A program made the position numbers and the translations under genes. From Hydrogenothermaceae bacterium (GTDB lineage: Bacteria > Aquificota > Aquificia > Aquificales > Hydrogenothermaceae), in assembly GCA_012961365.1 (NCBI GenBank), contig DTZN01000293.1, forward strand, positions 1 through 7,351: 7,351 nt of DNA, in the 5' to 3' direction. The notes beneath the pieces are model-generated. The model was given only the letters and a program-made list of their open reading frames with translations, searched no databases and was not told the origin of the DNA. Of this stretch, positions 1-7,285 are shown one piece after another (the stretch's first letter is position 1; each line of letters opens with the position of its first letter).

Positions 1-301
1 AAGCCTTTAATTTATAAGCTAATCCAAGAAGAGAATTAACTAGAAAAATTTGTAAAAAAACAATTATCAGAATTACAATTAAAGGAGCTATATCTATTCC
101 ACCAAAGTCTGTAGGAACATACTTTCTAATTTTTCTATAAACTGGTTCTGTAGCATTTCTCAAAAATTTAACTATAGGATTATAAGGGTCTGGATTTACC
201 CAAGAAATCAAAGCGGATATTATAACTACCCACATATAAACTGTTAAGGCGATGTCCAGTATTCTGGCCACCGCCTCAAGCAAGTTTCCTAATATAAACA
301 A
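1..301 (-). CDS. YggT family small membrane protein (3' end cut by window edge)
   Basis: One hundred codons are visible before the frame leaves the window. The protein has the YggT layout: a first membrane helix at about residues 12-35, a polar, proline-rich loop at about 36-68 with NPDPYNP and a basic amphipathic stretch (VYRKIRKYVP, 54-63), then a second helix at about 70-97. Bacterial YggT proteins are small integral membrane proteins of poorly defined function, linked in various species to osmotic tolerance or to cell-division gene neighbourhoods. The start is TTG at 299-301, two bases after the rplQ stop, with GAGGA seven bases upstream inside the end of rplQ; no in-frame ATG gives a full first helix. 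The spacing implies cotranscription with rplQ. One-domain YggT proteins are about this long, so little is probably missing. Family assignment is from recognised sequence pattern; function is unknown. Confidence 0.85.
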   Translation of the reverse strand, partial: MFILGNLLEAVARILDIALTVYMWVVIISALISWVNPDPYNPIVKFLRNATEPVYRKIRKYVPTDFGGIDIAPLIVILIIVFLQIFLVNSLLGLAYKLKA

Positions 302-303
302 TG

Positions 304-678
304 TTAATCCTCAAAAGGATAATCTATAAGCTCAATAATAGCTAGTTCAGCGTCATCTCCTCTTCTTCTTTTGTCTAATTTGTAAATTCTTGTGTATCCA
401 CCATTTCTATCTTTATAAAGTGGAGCAAGTTCTTTGAATAACTTATCAGCAGCAGATTTATGATGTTTTAATCTAGAGTTTATTAACCTTCTAGAATGAA
501 CAGTTTGTTTTTTAGCGAGCGTAATCAACTTCTCAATAAAAGGTTTTAGTGCTTTTGCCTTTGCTTTTGTTGTTTGGATTTTTCCGTTTTCTATTAATGC
601 ACAGGCCAAGTTAACAAATAAATGTTCTCTTTGCTCTTTTGGTCTATGAAAACTTTTTGTTTTTACTCTATGACGCAT
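304..678 (-). CDS. rplQ: 50S ribosomal protein L17
   Basis: L17 of the large ribosomal subunit; in known structures it sits near the exit of the peptide tunnel. The 124-residue product has the family's basic start MRHRVKTKSFHRP, the conserved region around residues 14-50 (REHLFVNLACALIENGKI, then the Lys-rich TKAKAKALKPFIEKLITLAK), and the typical C-terminal part RNGGYTRIYK (91-100) followed by RRRGDDAELAIIEL. Length is normal for bacterial L17. The ATG at 676-678 is preceded by an AGAGGTG ribosome binding site, and the gene starts 15 bases after rpoA. The rpoA-rplQ pair is the usual end of the bacterial alpha operon; here the operon seems to go on into the YggT gene, with no hairpin terminator between them. 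Confidence 0.98.
   Translation of the reverse strand: MRHRVKTKSFHRPKEQREHLFVNLACALIENGKIQTTKAKAKALKPFIEKLITLAKKQTVHSRRLINSRLKHHKSAADKLFKELAPLYKDRNGGYTRIYKLDKRRRGDDAELAIIELIDYPFED
308..312 (-). promoter_or_regulatory. Ribosome binding site deciding the TTG start of the YggT gene
   Basis: The minus strand reads GAGGA here, seven bases before TTG at 301-299. It lies inside the last codons of rplQ, so translation of the membrane-protein gene is probably coupled to rplQ. No ATG competes in this frame near the site. Confidence 0.6.
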
Positions 679-693
679 GTATCTTCACCTCTT

Positions 694-1674
694 TTATTGT
701 TTTTCTGTAGGTTTTGAAGGAGCAAGCTCTAATCCTAAATCTGCTAATGCTTCTTTAATCTCTTTTAATGCCTTTCTACCAATAGATTTAGCTTCTTTTA
801 AATCTTCTTCAGTCATTTTTACTAAATCACCAATTGTCTGAATACCAAGTTTTTTAAGAGTATTTGTAGCTCTAGAAGAAATATCAAGCTCATCAATAGC
901 AAGAGATAATTTATCTTCCTCTATTCTTTGAGCAATGCTTTCAGGAACAGCTTTTTTAACAGTCTCTACTCTCCTAACAGTTGGATTTAATAGAAGTTCA
1001 AAGTGCTTTATTAGCAAATTAGAAGCTTTTGTTAAAGCTTCATCTGGAGTAATGCTACCATCTGTATATATTTCTAAAATCAACTTATCATAGTCTGTTT
1101 TATCTCCTACTCTTGTAGGTTCAACATGAAACGTACATTTGGTAATAGGAGAAAATGCAGTATCTATTAAAATCCATCCTATCTCTGTTGGAGCTTCCAT
1201 TTCTTCTACAGTTACATATCCTCGTCCCTTTTCTATCTTAATTTCCATCTTTAATTCAGTATCAGGACTATCAATAGTAGCAATATGTACATCTGGGTTA
1301 ACAACTTCTATGCCATTTGGTAATTTAATATCTTTAGCAGATACTTTACCTGGACCTTTAACTTCTAATATTGCAAACTCACTATCTAATCCTTCTTCCA
1401 TTTTAAATTTGATTTCTTTTAAGTTAAGTATAATTTCAGCAACATCTTCTATAACTCCTTCTACAGTAGCAAATTCATGGGCTACTCCTTGGATTTTAAC
1501 TGCAGTAATAGCTCCACTTTCAAGAGAGGATAATAATACCCTTCTTAAAGCATTACCTATTGTAGTTCCCCAACCTCTCTCAAGAGGCTCAACATATAAC
1601 TTTCCATAAGTTTCAGTTTTTGAAACTTCATCCCAATAAATTTTATCGGGAGTTATAAATTCTAAAAATGGCAT
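694..1674 (-). CDS. rpoA: DNA-directed RNA polymerase subunit alpha
   Basis: Alpha subunit, whose dimer starts assembly of RNA polymerase and whose C-terminal domain contacts promoter UP elements and activators. The 326-residue protein is full length. The N-terminal domain spans about 1-230 and contains the assembly motif around GTTIGNALRRVLLSS (36-50), including the Arg that matches E. coli Arg45. A linker of about 25 residues leads to the C-terminal helix-hairpin-helix domain (about 256-316). By alignment by eye, the E. coli DNA-contact residues Arg265, Asn268, Gly296, Lys298 and Glu302 are kept as Arg268, Asn271, Gly299, Lys301 and Glu305, whereas Ser299 is replaced by Ala302. The start ATG has GGAGG ten bases upstream in the 21-base gap after rpsD. 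A 156-codon open frame on the other strand inside it is a shadow. Confidence 0.98.
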   Translation of the reverse strand: MPFLEFITPDKIYWDEVSKTETYGKLYVEPLERGWGTTIGNALRRVLLSSLESGAITAVKIQGVAHEFATVEGVIEDVAEIILNLKEIKFKMEEGLDSEFAILEVKGPGKVSAKDIKLPNGIEVVNPDVHIATIDSPDTELKMEIKIEKGRGYVTVEEMEAPTEIGWILIDTAFSPITKCTFHVEPTRVGDKTDYDKLILEIYTDGSITPDEALTKASNLLIKHFELLLNPTVRRVETVKKAVPESIAQRIEEDKLSLAIDELDISSRATNTLKKLGIQTIGDLVKMTEEDLKEAKSIGRKALKEIKEALADLGLELAPSKPTEKQ

Positions 1675-1695
1675 AGGCGTTTTACCTCCAATAAT

Positions 1696-2325
1696 TTACG
1701 CAGAGTAGTACTCAATAATGAGCTGAACATTAACAGGAATTTCAAGCTCAATTTCTTCAGGTATTTCTAAAACTTTTCCTCTAAAGTTTTCCCTATCAAC
1801 CTCTAACCAAGAAGGAATAGACCTTGGATCTCTTTGCTCTAAGTTTTCTTTAAACAAAGGAGACTTTCTACTTTTTTCTCTTAGCTCTATAATATCTCCA
1901 GGGTCAACTTGATAAGAAGGTATATTTACTTTTTTACCATTTACAAAAAAATGCCCATGTCTTACTAATTGTCTAGCTTGAAGTCTAGTTTTAGCAAAAC
2001 CCATTCTATAAACAACATTATCAAGTCTTCTTTCTAAAAGCTGAAGAAGAATATTACCTGTGTTTCCACCTCTAACCCCTGCAATTCTAGCAGCTTCATC
2101 AAAATATCTTTTGAACTGTTTTTCTCTTATTCCACCATACAAAAATCTTAATTTTTGTTTTTCTTGTAAACGAATAGCGTAGTCAGATAATTTTCTTCTT
2201 CTACCTTGAGTTCTTCCATGTTGTCCTGGTGGGAAGTTCCTTTTTTGGAAAGATTTTAAACTTCCACCTACAAAAGCACCAAGTCTTCTACTTACTTTAG
2301 TTAATGGACCAATATATCTACCCAT
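1696..2325 (-). CDS. rpsD: 30S ribosomal protein S4
   Basis: S4 is a primary 16S rRNA-binding protein that nucleates assembly of the 30S body and takes part in decoding fidelity; in some bacteria it represses its own operon. The 209-residue product begins MGRYIGPLTKVSRRLG, has the FPPGQHGR element at 31-38, and carries the S4 RNA-binding fold at about 97-140 (LERRLDNVVYRMGFAKTRLQ onward to VNGKKVNIPSYQV). There are no cysteines, so this is the zinc-free type of S4; the N-terminal zinc knuckle of the C+ type is absent. The ATG at 2323-2325 lies three bases after the rpsK stop, with a strong GGAGGG at the end of rpsK, which points to coupled translation. Its place between rpsK and rpoA is the classical alpha-operon position. 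Confidence 0.98.
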   Translation of the reverse strand: MGRYIGPLTKVSRRLGAFVGGSLKSFQKRNFPPGQHGRTQGRRRKLSDYAIRLQEKQKLRFLYGGIREKQFKRYFDEAARIAGVRGGNTGNILLQLLERRLDNVVYRMGFAKTRLQARQLVRHGHFFVNGKKVNIPSYQVDPGDIIELREKSRKSPLFKENLEQRDPRSIPSWLEVDRENFRGKVLEIPEEIELEIPVNVQLIIEYYSA

Positions 2326-2328
2326 CGA

Positions 2329-2721
2329 TTAAACCCTCCTTTTAGCTGGTGGACGACATCCATTATGAGGTATTGGAGTTACATCTTTAATAACCTTAAC
2401 ATTTAAACCTGTTGCTTGAATAGTTTTTATAGCTGTTTCTCTACCTGCCCCTGGACCTTTTATCCATACTTCAACATCGGTCATTCCAAATTCTTCCATT
2501 GCTCTTTTAGCAGCTTTTTCTGCAGCTTTTTGAGCAGCATAGGGAGTAGATTTTCTTGTTCCCTTAAAACCTTCTGTTCCTCCAGAAGCCCAAGTTAAAA
2601 CATTACCTTCTTTATCAGTAATAGTTACAATAGTATTGTTAAATGTTGCTTGAATGTGAGCAATTCCATAAGGAACTGTTCTTTTAACTTTTTTAGTATT
2701 TCTTCTTCTTTTCTTAGCCAT
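2329..2721 (-). CDS. rpsK: 30S ribosomal protein S11
   Basis: S11 forms part of the platform of the small subunit, near the mRNA exit and the binding site of S18/S21. The 130-residue product opens with a Lys/Arg-rich tail ([14 protein letters not shown]), then shows the family core [18 protein letters not shown] (19-36), the [19 protein letters not shown] segment (46-64), [11 protein letters not shown] (85-95) and the C-terminal signature [18 protein letters not shown] (113-130). Length and motifs are normal. The ATG has GGAGG six bases upstream, in the 13-base gap after rpsM. The rpsM-rpsK-rpsD order is that of the alpha operon, and the first two proteins are neighbours in the 30S head and platform. 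Confidence 0.98.
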   Translation of the reverse strand: MAKKRRRNTKKVKRTVPYGIAHIQATFNNTIVTITDKEGNVLTWASGGTEGFKGTRKSTPYAAQKAAEKAAKRAMEEFGMTDVEVWIKGPGAGRETAIKTIQATGLNVKVIKDVTPIPHNGCRPPAKRRV

Positions 2722-2734
2722 TTATAGCCTCCAA

Positions 2735-3097
2735 TTATCTTCTTTTAATTCTTCCAGAAAATTTTCTTCTAGTTTTTGCATTTGTTTTTGTCCTTTGCCC
2801 CCTAACAGGAAGACCAAGCCTGTGTCTAATTCCTCTATAACATCCCATATCCATAAGTCTTTTTATATTAACTGCAACTTCTCTTCTTAAATCACCTTCA
2901 ACTTTATAATTTTGCTCAATGTATTTTCTTATTGCATTCAATTCTTCGGGGGTTAATTCCCCAACTCTTTTCATTCCATCAATTCCAGTATTTTGGAGAA
3001 TTTCTTTTGCTCTGGTTTTACCAATACCGTATATGTAAGTAAGAGCTATTTCTAATCTTTTTCTATCTGATAAATCAACACCTGCTATACGAGCCAT
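2735..3097 (-). CDS. rpsM: 30S ribosomal protein S13
   Basis: S13 sits at the top of the 30S head, touches the P-site tRNA with its C-terminal tail and forms a bridge to the 50S subunit. The 120-residue product has the expected [14 protein letters not shown] start, the helix-two-turn-helix RNA-binding region with [12 protein letters not shown] (23-34), the [19 protein letters not shown] signature (85-103) and a basic C-terminal tail ([16 protein letters not shown]). Length is normal. The ATG at 3095-3097 is preceded by a near-perfect TAGGAGG in the 12-base gap after rpmJ. In E. coli the S4-binding pseudoknot regulates translation at rpsM; here the gap is too short for a separate leader, so that control, if present, would have to use coding sequence. 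Confidence 0.98.
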   Translation of the reverse strand: MARIAGVDLSDRKRLEIALTYIYGIGKTRAKEILQNTGIDGMKRVGELTPEELNAIRKYIEQNYKVEGDLRREVAVNIKRLMDMGCYRGIRHRLGLPVRGQRTKTNAKTRRKFSGRIKRR

Positions 3098-3109
3098 TAT
3101 TTCCTCCTA

Positions 3110-3223
3110 TTATCCTTGTTTTTGTTTATGCTTTGGATTTTCACATATAACCATTACTCTACCGTTTCTTTTTATAATTCTACATTTTTCACATCTTTTT
3201 TTAACAGAAGACCTAATTTTCAT
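3110..3223 (-). CDS. rpmJ: 50S ribosomal protein L36 (zinc-ribbon, C+ type)
   Basis: The smallest ribosomal protein, part of the 50S subunit. Translating the gap between infA and rpsM on the minus strand gives a 37-residue protein, [20 protein letters not shown] followed by [17 protein letters not shown]. The zinc ligands of the C+ type are all present: Cys11, Cys14, Cys27 and His32. The ATG at 3221-3223 has GAGGTGG just upstream, and the TAA stop is at 3110-3112, 12 bases before rpsM. The infA-rpmJ-rpsM order is very common in bacteria and supports the call. The product is short enough to be missed by length-filtered gene finding. It may compete for zinc, as other C+ ribosomal proteins do, but no C- copy is seen here. 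Confidence 0.97.
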   Translation of the reverse strand: MKIRSSVKKRCEKCRIIKRNGRVMVICENPKHKQKQG

Positions 3224-3246
3224 CTTTCCACCTCTCTAAAAATTTT

Positions 3247-3483
3247 TTAAAGTCTAAAAACAATACGACCTCTTGTAAGGTCATATGGTGATAATTCAAC
3301 TCTAACCCTATCTCCTGGTAAAATACGGATAAAATGCATTCTCATTTTTCCAGATACATGGGCTAACACTTCATGTCCTGTATCAAGCTTTACTCTAAAC
3401 ATAGCATTAGGAAGAGCTTCTTCTACAGTCCCTTCTACTACTATTCCTTTCTCTTTCTTATCTTCCTTTTTTTTCTTTCCCAT
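3247..3483 (-). CDS. infA: Translation initiation factor IF-1
   Basis: IF-1 binds the 30S A site during initiation and helps IF-2 and IF-3 select the initiator tRNA. The product has 78 residues, with the single OB-fold domain from about residue 13: [16 protein letters not shown] (16-31), the conserved [20 protein letters not shown] (41-60) and [15 protein letters not shown] (63-77). Compared with the usual 72-residue form it has about seven more residues at the N-terminus, and these are almost all charged ([13 protein letters not shown]). No later Met could serve as a shorter start before the core, and AAGGG/AAGGA precedes this ATG in the 12-base gap after map, so the extension looks real. 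The gene is followed by rpmJ after 23 bases, the widest gap within the cluster. Confidence 0.97.
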   Translation of the reverse strand: MGKKKKEDKKEKGIVVEGTVEEALPNAMFRVKLDTGHEVLAHVSGKMRMHFIRILPGDRVRVELSPYDLTRGRIVFRL

Positions 3484-3495
3484 ATCCTTCCCTTT

Positions 3496-4254
3496 TTAAT
3501 CAAGTTTTGACAAAATTATAGGACCACCTTCCGTTATAGCTACAGAATGCTCAAAATGGGCAGCTATAGCTTTTTCTTTAGAAACAACTGTCCAACCATC
3601 TTTAAGCTTTCTGTAGTAGTTAGTTTTTTTCCCAAGTGTTGCCATTGGTTCAATAGCCAAAACCATACCAGGTACAAGCTTAATATCTTCAGCATTCGCA
3701 ACACAATTTGATACATGGGGGTCTTCATGGGGCTTTCTACCAATCCCATGTCCTCCATAATCACAAATAGGAGCAAGTTTATACTCCTTTAAAGTGCCTT
3801 CGATAGCAGCCGCGATATCCCGAACTGTATTTCCAGGATAACATTTATTTATACCAGCATATAAAGCCTTTTCAACACCTTCTAGCAATCTTTTTTTTCT
3901 ATCGCTAATTTTATTACCTACAATATAAGAAATAGCTGCATCACCATACCAGCCGTCATAAACAACACCAAAATCTATACTAACAATATCACCTTCTTTT
4001 ATAGGTTTATTTTTAGGAACTCCATGAACAATCTCTTCATTTATAGAAACACAAAGTGCTGCTGGAAAACCATATAAACCTAAAAATGCAGGTTTTACAC
4101 TTCTTTTTTCAGCTTCCTTTCTTGCTATCTCATCAAGGTCTATGCCAGTCATTCCAGGCTTTGTTTCTTCCTTTATTACCTGCAAAATTTCGGCAACTAT
4201 CCTATTTGCAATTTTTAGTTTCTCTATATCTTCCCTAGACTTTAAATTTATCAT
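3496..4254 (-). CDS. map: Type I methionine aminopeptidase
   Basis: Cytosolic metalloenzyme that removes the initiator methionine from new proteins whose second residue is small. The 252-residue product is the bacterial type I size with a pita-bread fold. The five metal ligands are recognisable by their motifs: Asp94 (VSIDFG), Asp105 (YGDAA), His169 (YGGHGIG), Glu202 (LAIEPM) and Glu235 (HFEHS). The active-site histidines His77 (IVHGVP) and His176 (KPHEDP) are also present. There is no N-terminal zinc-finger or SH3-binding extension. The ATG at 4252-4254 starts a normal N-terminus (MINLKSREDIEKLK), but the 12 bases between adk and map hold no clear Shine-Dalgarno sequence, so translation may depend on ribosomes arriving from adk. 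The adk-map-infA order is typical of the spc/alpha region. Confidence 0.97.
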   Translation of the reverse strand: MINLKSREDIEKLKIANRIVAEILQVIKEETKPGMTGIDLDEIARKEAEKRSVKPAFLGLYGFPAALCVSINEEIVHGVPKNKPIKEGDIVSIDFGVVYDGWYGDAAISYIVGNKISDRKKRLLEGVEKALYAGINKCYPGNTVRDIAAAIEGTLKEYKLAPICDYGGHGIGRKPHEDPHVSNCVANAEDIKLVPGMVLAIEPMATLGKKTNYYRKLKDGWTVVSKEKAIAAHFEHSVAITEGGPIILSKLD

Positions 4255-4266
4255 AATAATCTTAAA

Positions 4267-4890
<624 letters not shown>

Positions 4891-6180
4891 TTAACCTCTT
4901 TTTAAAAATCCTTCATACTTTTTCATAGCAAAATGAGCTTCAATTTGATGTAAAGTATCAAGAGCAACTACAACAACAATTAGGGCAGATGTTCCTCCAA
5001 AGTAAAATGGAACATCAAGCATCCTAACTAGAAACATAGGTAAAACAGCTATAATTGCTAAAAATATAGCACCTGCAAAAACAAGTCTAGTTAATACAAA
5101 ATTAATATATTCTTCAGTTTGAGTACCTGCTCTTACACCTGGTATAAAACCACCATTCCTTCTAAGACCATCAGCTATATCTTTAGGATTTATAACTATT
5201 GCAGTATAAAAGTATGTGAAAAATATAATTAATCCTACATAAATAGCAAAATAAATATAGCTTTGAGGAGATAAAGCATCAGCTACAATTCTTGCAATCT
5301 CTGATTTTGTTGCAAACATTTGAGCTATAGTTGCAGGAAACATAATAAGTGCAACTGCAAAAATTATAGGGATAACACCTGCAGGATTTAGCTTTAAAGG
5401 TAGATATGTGGCAGTTTCTCTAGTTGTTATTCCTCTTCTCGCATATTGTATTGGAATTCTTCTTTCTGCTTCTTGAATATAAATAATACCTGCAACAACT
5501 GCAATTATAATCACAATGGCAATGGCAACTTTATATAAAGGTAATGCTCCTGTTTGCAACTGCTCATAAGTTGAAATTATCGCAGAAGGAATTCCAGCTA
5601 CTATACTGGCAAGAATAATCATAGAAATACCATTACCTATTCCAAATTCTGTAATTTTTTCACCAAGCCACATCAAAAATACAGTTCCAACAGTGATAAT
5701 AAGCGTTGTCATTAATATAAAAACAATTACATTTTCAGAAATTAAAGACTGTCCTGTTTCAGTTCTAATATTTGAAATCCAAACAGATAGTGCAAAAGAT
5801 TGAAAACCAGCTATGGCAATTGTTAGATATCTAGTATATTGGGAAATTTTCCACCTACCATAATCACCTTCTTCTTTTTGTAGTCTTTCAAGACTAGGGA
5901 ATACTGCAGTAAGAAGTTGCATTATAATTGCAGCAGAAATATAAGGCATAATACCAAGGGCAAAAACAGACAATCTCCCTAAAGCTCCACCAGAAAACAG
6001 ATTATAAATATTAAAAAGAACTCCACCTGATGAGTTAAAATAATTAAAGAGAGCTTGGGTATCAACTCCAGGAACGGGGATGTGCGTCCCAAGCCTATAA
6101 ACTGCAAAAATTAAAAGGGTATATAAAACTCTTCTTCTAAGGTCTTTAATTTCAAATAACTTTTTTATAAGTTCAAACAA
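4891..6180 (-). CDS. secY: Protein translocase subunit SecY
   Basis: Channel subunit of the SecYEG translocase in the inner membrane, which exports and inserts proteins with SecA or the ribosome. The 429-residue product has the usual ten hydrophobic segments. Visible landmarks are the GTHIPVPGVD motif after helix 1 (31-40), signature ALGIMPYISAAIIMQLL (74-90), signature GEKITEFGIGNGISMII (173-189), the basic cytosolic loop RRIPIQYARR (240-249) and the loop GFIPGVRAGTQTEEYI (344-359), whose Arg350 matches the functionally critical E. coli Arg357. The start is TTG at 6178-6180: the codon just upstream in frame is TGA, and GAGGGG lies six bases before the TTG. The N-terminus MFELIKKLFEIKDLRRRVLY fits the family. 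Rightward, rplO ends 21 bases away; adk follows after three. Confidence 0.98.
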   Translation of the reverse strand: MFELIKKLFEIKDLRRRVLYTLLIFAVYRLGTHIPVPGVDTQALFNYFNSSGGVLFNIYNLFSGGALGRLSVFALGIMPYISAAIIMQLLTAVFPSLERLQKEEGDYGRWKISQYTRYLTIAIAGFQSFALSVWISNIRTETGQSLISENVIVFILMTTLIITVGTVFLMWLGEKITEFGIGNGISMIILASIVAGIPSAIISTYEQLQTGALPLYKVAIAIVIIIAVVAGIIYIQEAERRIPIQYARRGITTRETATYLPLKLNPAGVIPIIFAVALIMFPATIAQMFATKSEIARIVADALSPQSYIYFAIYVGLIIFFTYFYTAIVINPKDIADGLRRNGGFIPGVRAGTQTEEYINFVLTRLVFAGAIFLAIIAVLPMFLVRMLDVPFYFGGTSALIVVVVALDTLHQIEAHFAMKKYEGFLKRG

Positions 6181-6186
6181 TCACAT

Positions 6187-6192
6187 CCCCTC
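6187..6192 (-). promoter_or_regulatory. Ribosome binding site deciding the TTG start of secY
   Basis: The minus strand reads GAGGGG, then ATGTGA, then TTG at 6180-6178. The ATG within the spacer is out of frame with secY and is followed at once by TGA, so the TTG is the only usable start near this site. Confidence 0.7.
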
Positions 6193-6201
6193 TAACATAT
6201 A

Positions 6202-6654
6202 TTAAGAAATTACTTCCACTGAACCGCCAGCAGATTTTATTTTCTCTTCTGCAGATTTAGAAAATTTATGAGCTTTAACCTTTAAAGGTTTTGTTAATTC
6301 TCCATTTCCAAGTATTTTAACTGCAGATACACAGTGAATAATTCCTTTTTCTTTTAAAATCTCAGGAGTAACTTCTGCATTAGCTTCAAATCTTTCTTCC
6401 AAAGTTTTTATATTAACAATTTCATATTCTATAGTATTAGGATTTTTAAACCCTCTTTTAGGAATTCTCATGATAAATGGAGTTTGTCCACCTTCAAAGA
6501 AAGCTGGAAGTTCTCCATATCCTCTTCTTGATTTTTGTCCTTTATGTCCTCTAGTAGAAGTTTTGCCGTGCCCTGAACCTATACCCCTACCAACTCTTTT
6601 TTTTCTATGAGTAGCACCTTCATTTGGCCTAAGCTCATGTAATTTAAAACTCAT
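6202..6654 (-). CDS. rplO: 50S ribosomal protein L15
   Basis: L15 binds 23S rRNA and is a late-assembling protein of the large subunit core. The 150-residue product has the expected start ([20 protein letters not shown]), the Gly/Arg/Lys-rich unfolded N-terminal region [20 protein letters not shown] (21-40), [17 protein letters not shown] (55-71), and a C-terminal globular part ending in the L15 pattern [20 protein letters not shown] (125-144). Length is normal. The ATG overlaps the rpmD stop by one base (TAATG), and GGTGGAGG lies just upstream inside the end of rpmD, so the two are almost surely translationally coupled. The rpsE-rpmD-rplO-secY string is the standard distal half of the spc operon. 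Confidence 0.98.
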   Translation of the reverse strand: MSFKLHELRPNEGATHRKKRVGRGIGSGHGKTSTRGHKGQKSRRGYGELPAFFEGGQTPFIMRIPKRGFKNPNTIEYEIVNIKTLEERFEANAEVTPEILKEKGIIHCVSAVKILGNGELTKPLKVKAHKFSKSAEEKIKSAGGSVEVIS

Positions 6655-6833
6655 TATTCTACTTCCTCCACCTTAATAAGATGTTTAACTTTTTCAATAT
6701 TTCCTCTAACCATAGGATTATCTTCTAAAATTTTTTCATCATTTATTTTTCTAAGTCCTAAAGAACGAATAGCATCCTTTTGGAACTTCTTTTTACCAGC
6801 TAATCCTCTAACTAATTTCACTTTAAGCTTCAT
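6654..6833 (-). CDS. rpmD: 50S ribosomal protein L30
   Basis: Small protein of the large ribosomal subunit, peripheral and missing in some bacteria. Translating the minus strand between rpsE and rplO gives 59 residues: [20 protein letters not shown], then [20 protein letters not shown] and [19 protein letters not shown]. This matches L30: a beta strand with the L-V-R-G-L/S-A/I-G pattern, the conserved SLGLRKI, the NP.VRG turn and the C-terminal HLIKVEEV strand. The ATG at 6831-6833 shares bases with the rpsE TGA (ATGA overlap of four bases), with GGAGG at 6846-6850 inside rpsE, about 12 bases away. The TAA stop shares its last base with the ATG of rplO. Length is typical for bacterial L30. 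Confidence 0.96.
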   Translation of the reverse strand: MKLKVKLVRGLAGKKKFQKDAIRSLGLRKINDEKILEDNPMVRGNIEKVKHLIKVEEVE

Positions 6834-7285
6834 TTTATAGGAACACCTCCAGCGAAAATTCTATAATTTTCTCTAATTTTAGTTTCTTCTACTCCTCTTA
6901 TCTTTGCAATTTCCTCTGGAGACTTAAGTTTAAGAAGAGCATCAAAAGTTGCTCTAACAACATTATTAGGGTTTGTAGTTCTTCCAAGTATCTTAGTAAG
7001 GATATCTGTAACTCCCAAAAGCTCTAATACAGGTCTTAAAGGTCCACCTGCAACAACCCCTGTACCTTTTCTTGCAGGTTTTAAAAGAATAACTGCAGAT
7101 TCATATTCTCCAATAACATCATGAGGAATAGTTCCATCTATTAAAGGAACTTTTATTAAATGTTTTTTTGCGTCAGCAATAGCTTTAGCTATAGAAGGAG
7201 GAACTTCTCTAGCTTTTCCGTGTCCAAATCCAATATGACCATTTTTATCACCAACAACAGCTAGAGTAGAAAACGAAAATCTTCT
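6830..7285 (-). CDS. rpsE: 30S ribosomal protein S5, N-terminal part missing (broken at the junction)
   Basis: S5 takes part in decoding accuracy and helicase activity at the mRNA entry. From 7285 down, the minus strand encodes 151 residues of good S5: [70 protein letters not shown] and [20 protein letters not shown] to the end VPIK. The rRNA-binding loop, the domain boundary and the C-terminal domain are intact. Upstream of Arg-Arg, where the family has a stretch ending in Gly-Gly, the frame reads AFNSP and then stops with TAG at 7301-7303. None of the three minus-strand frames beyond this point resembles the missing 35-45 N-terminal residues, so a simple frameshift does not explain it. A TTG at 7016-7018 is an internal Leu codon and not the start. 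The TGA stop overlaps the rpmD ATG. Function is not in doubt; the 5' part is absent here. Confidence 0.93.
   Translation of the reverse strand, partial: RRFSFSTLAVVGDKNGHIGFGHGKAREVPPSIAKAIADAKKHLIKVPLIDGTIPHDVIGEYESAVILLKPARKGTGVVAGGPLRPVLELLGVTDILTKILGRTTNPNNVVRATFDALLKLKSPEEIAKIRGVEETKIRENYRIFAGGVPIK
7276..7285. other. Junction between rpsE and the glycosyltransferase-like fragment, with short shared sequence
   Basis: The bases AAAATCTTCT can be read both as S5 codons (minus strand, Arg-Arg-Phe and part of Ser) and as the Asn-Leu-Leu start of the glycosyltransferase-like frame (plus strand). Left of it, only S5 makes sense; right of it, only the plus-strand frame does. Such a short shared word at the breakpoint, near a sequence end, fits a chimeric join made in assembly or library construction, or a microhomology-mediated rearrangement. 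Confidence 0.7.

Noticed and set aside
290..330. A rho-independent terminator after rplQ
   Set aside because: Only two bases separate rplQ from the next start codon, and there is no GC-rich hairpin followed by a U-run on the minus strand.
1139..1609. A 156-codon open frame on the plus strand inside rpoA
   Set aside because: It lies wholly opposite a well-conserved rpoA, its product is low in charge and resembles no family I know, and it arises from the pyrimidine-rich complement of the gene.
2416..2598. A 60-codon plus-strand open frame inside rpsK
   Set aside because: Its Ser/Phe/Cys-rich product is what the complement of Lys/Glu/Ala codons gives; it is a shadow of S11.
2690..2720. Pyrimidine-rich TCTTCTTCT-type runs as possible repeats
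   Set aside because: They are the complement of Lys/Arg codons (AAG, AGA) in the basic tails of ribosomal proteins and show no unit conserved beyond coding need.
3098..3246. An S4-binding pseudoknot leader or a separate alpha-operon promoter upstream of rpsM
   Set aside because: The gaps here are 12 and 23 bases and rpmJ fills the rest; there is no room for a leader, and I see no convincing promoter boxes.
3564..3776. A 70-codon minus-strand open frame in another phase within map
   Set aside because: It overlaps metal-binding residues of methionine aminopeptidase in the correct frame and has no ribosome binding site or family resemblance.
4056..4238. A 60-codon plus-strand open frame inside map
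   Set aside because: Leu/Phe/Pro-rich shadow of map with no supporting signal.
6830..7018. A separate 62-residue protein starting at TTG 7016-7018
   Set aside because: The TTG is an internal Leu codon; the frame upstream continues as clear S5 sequence as far as 7285.
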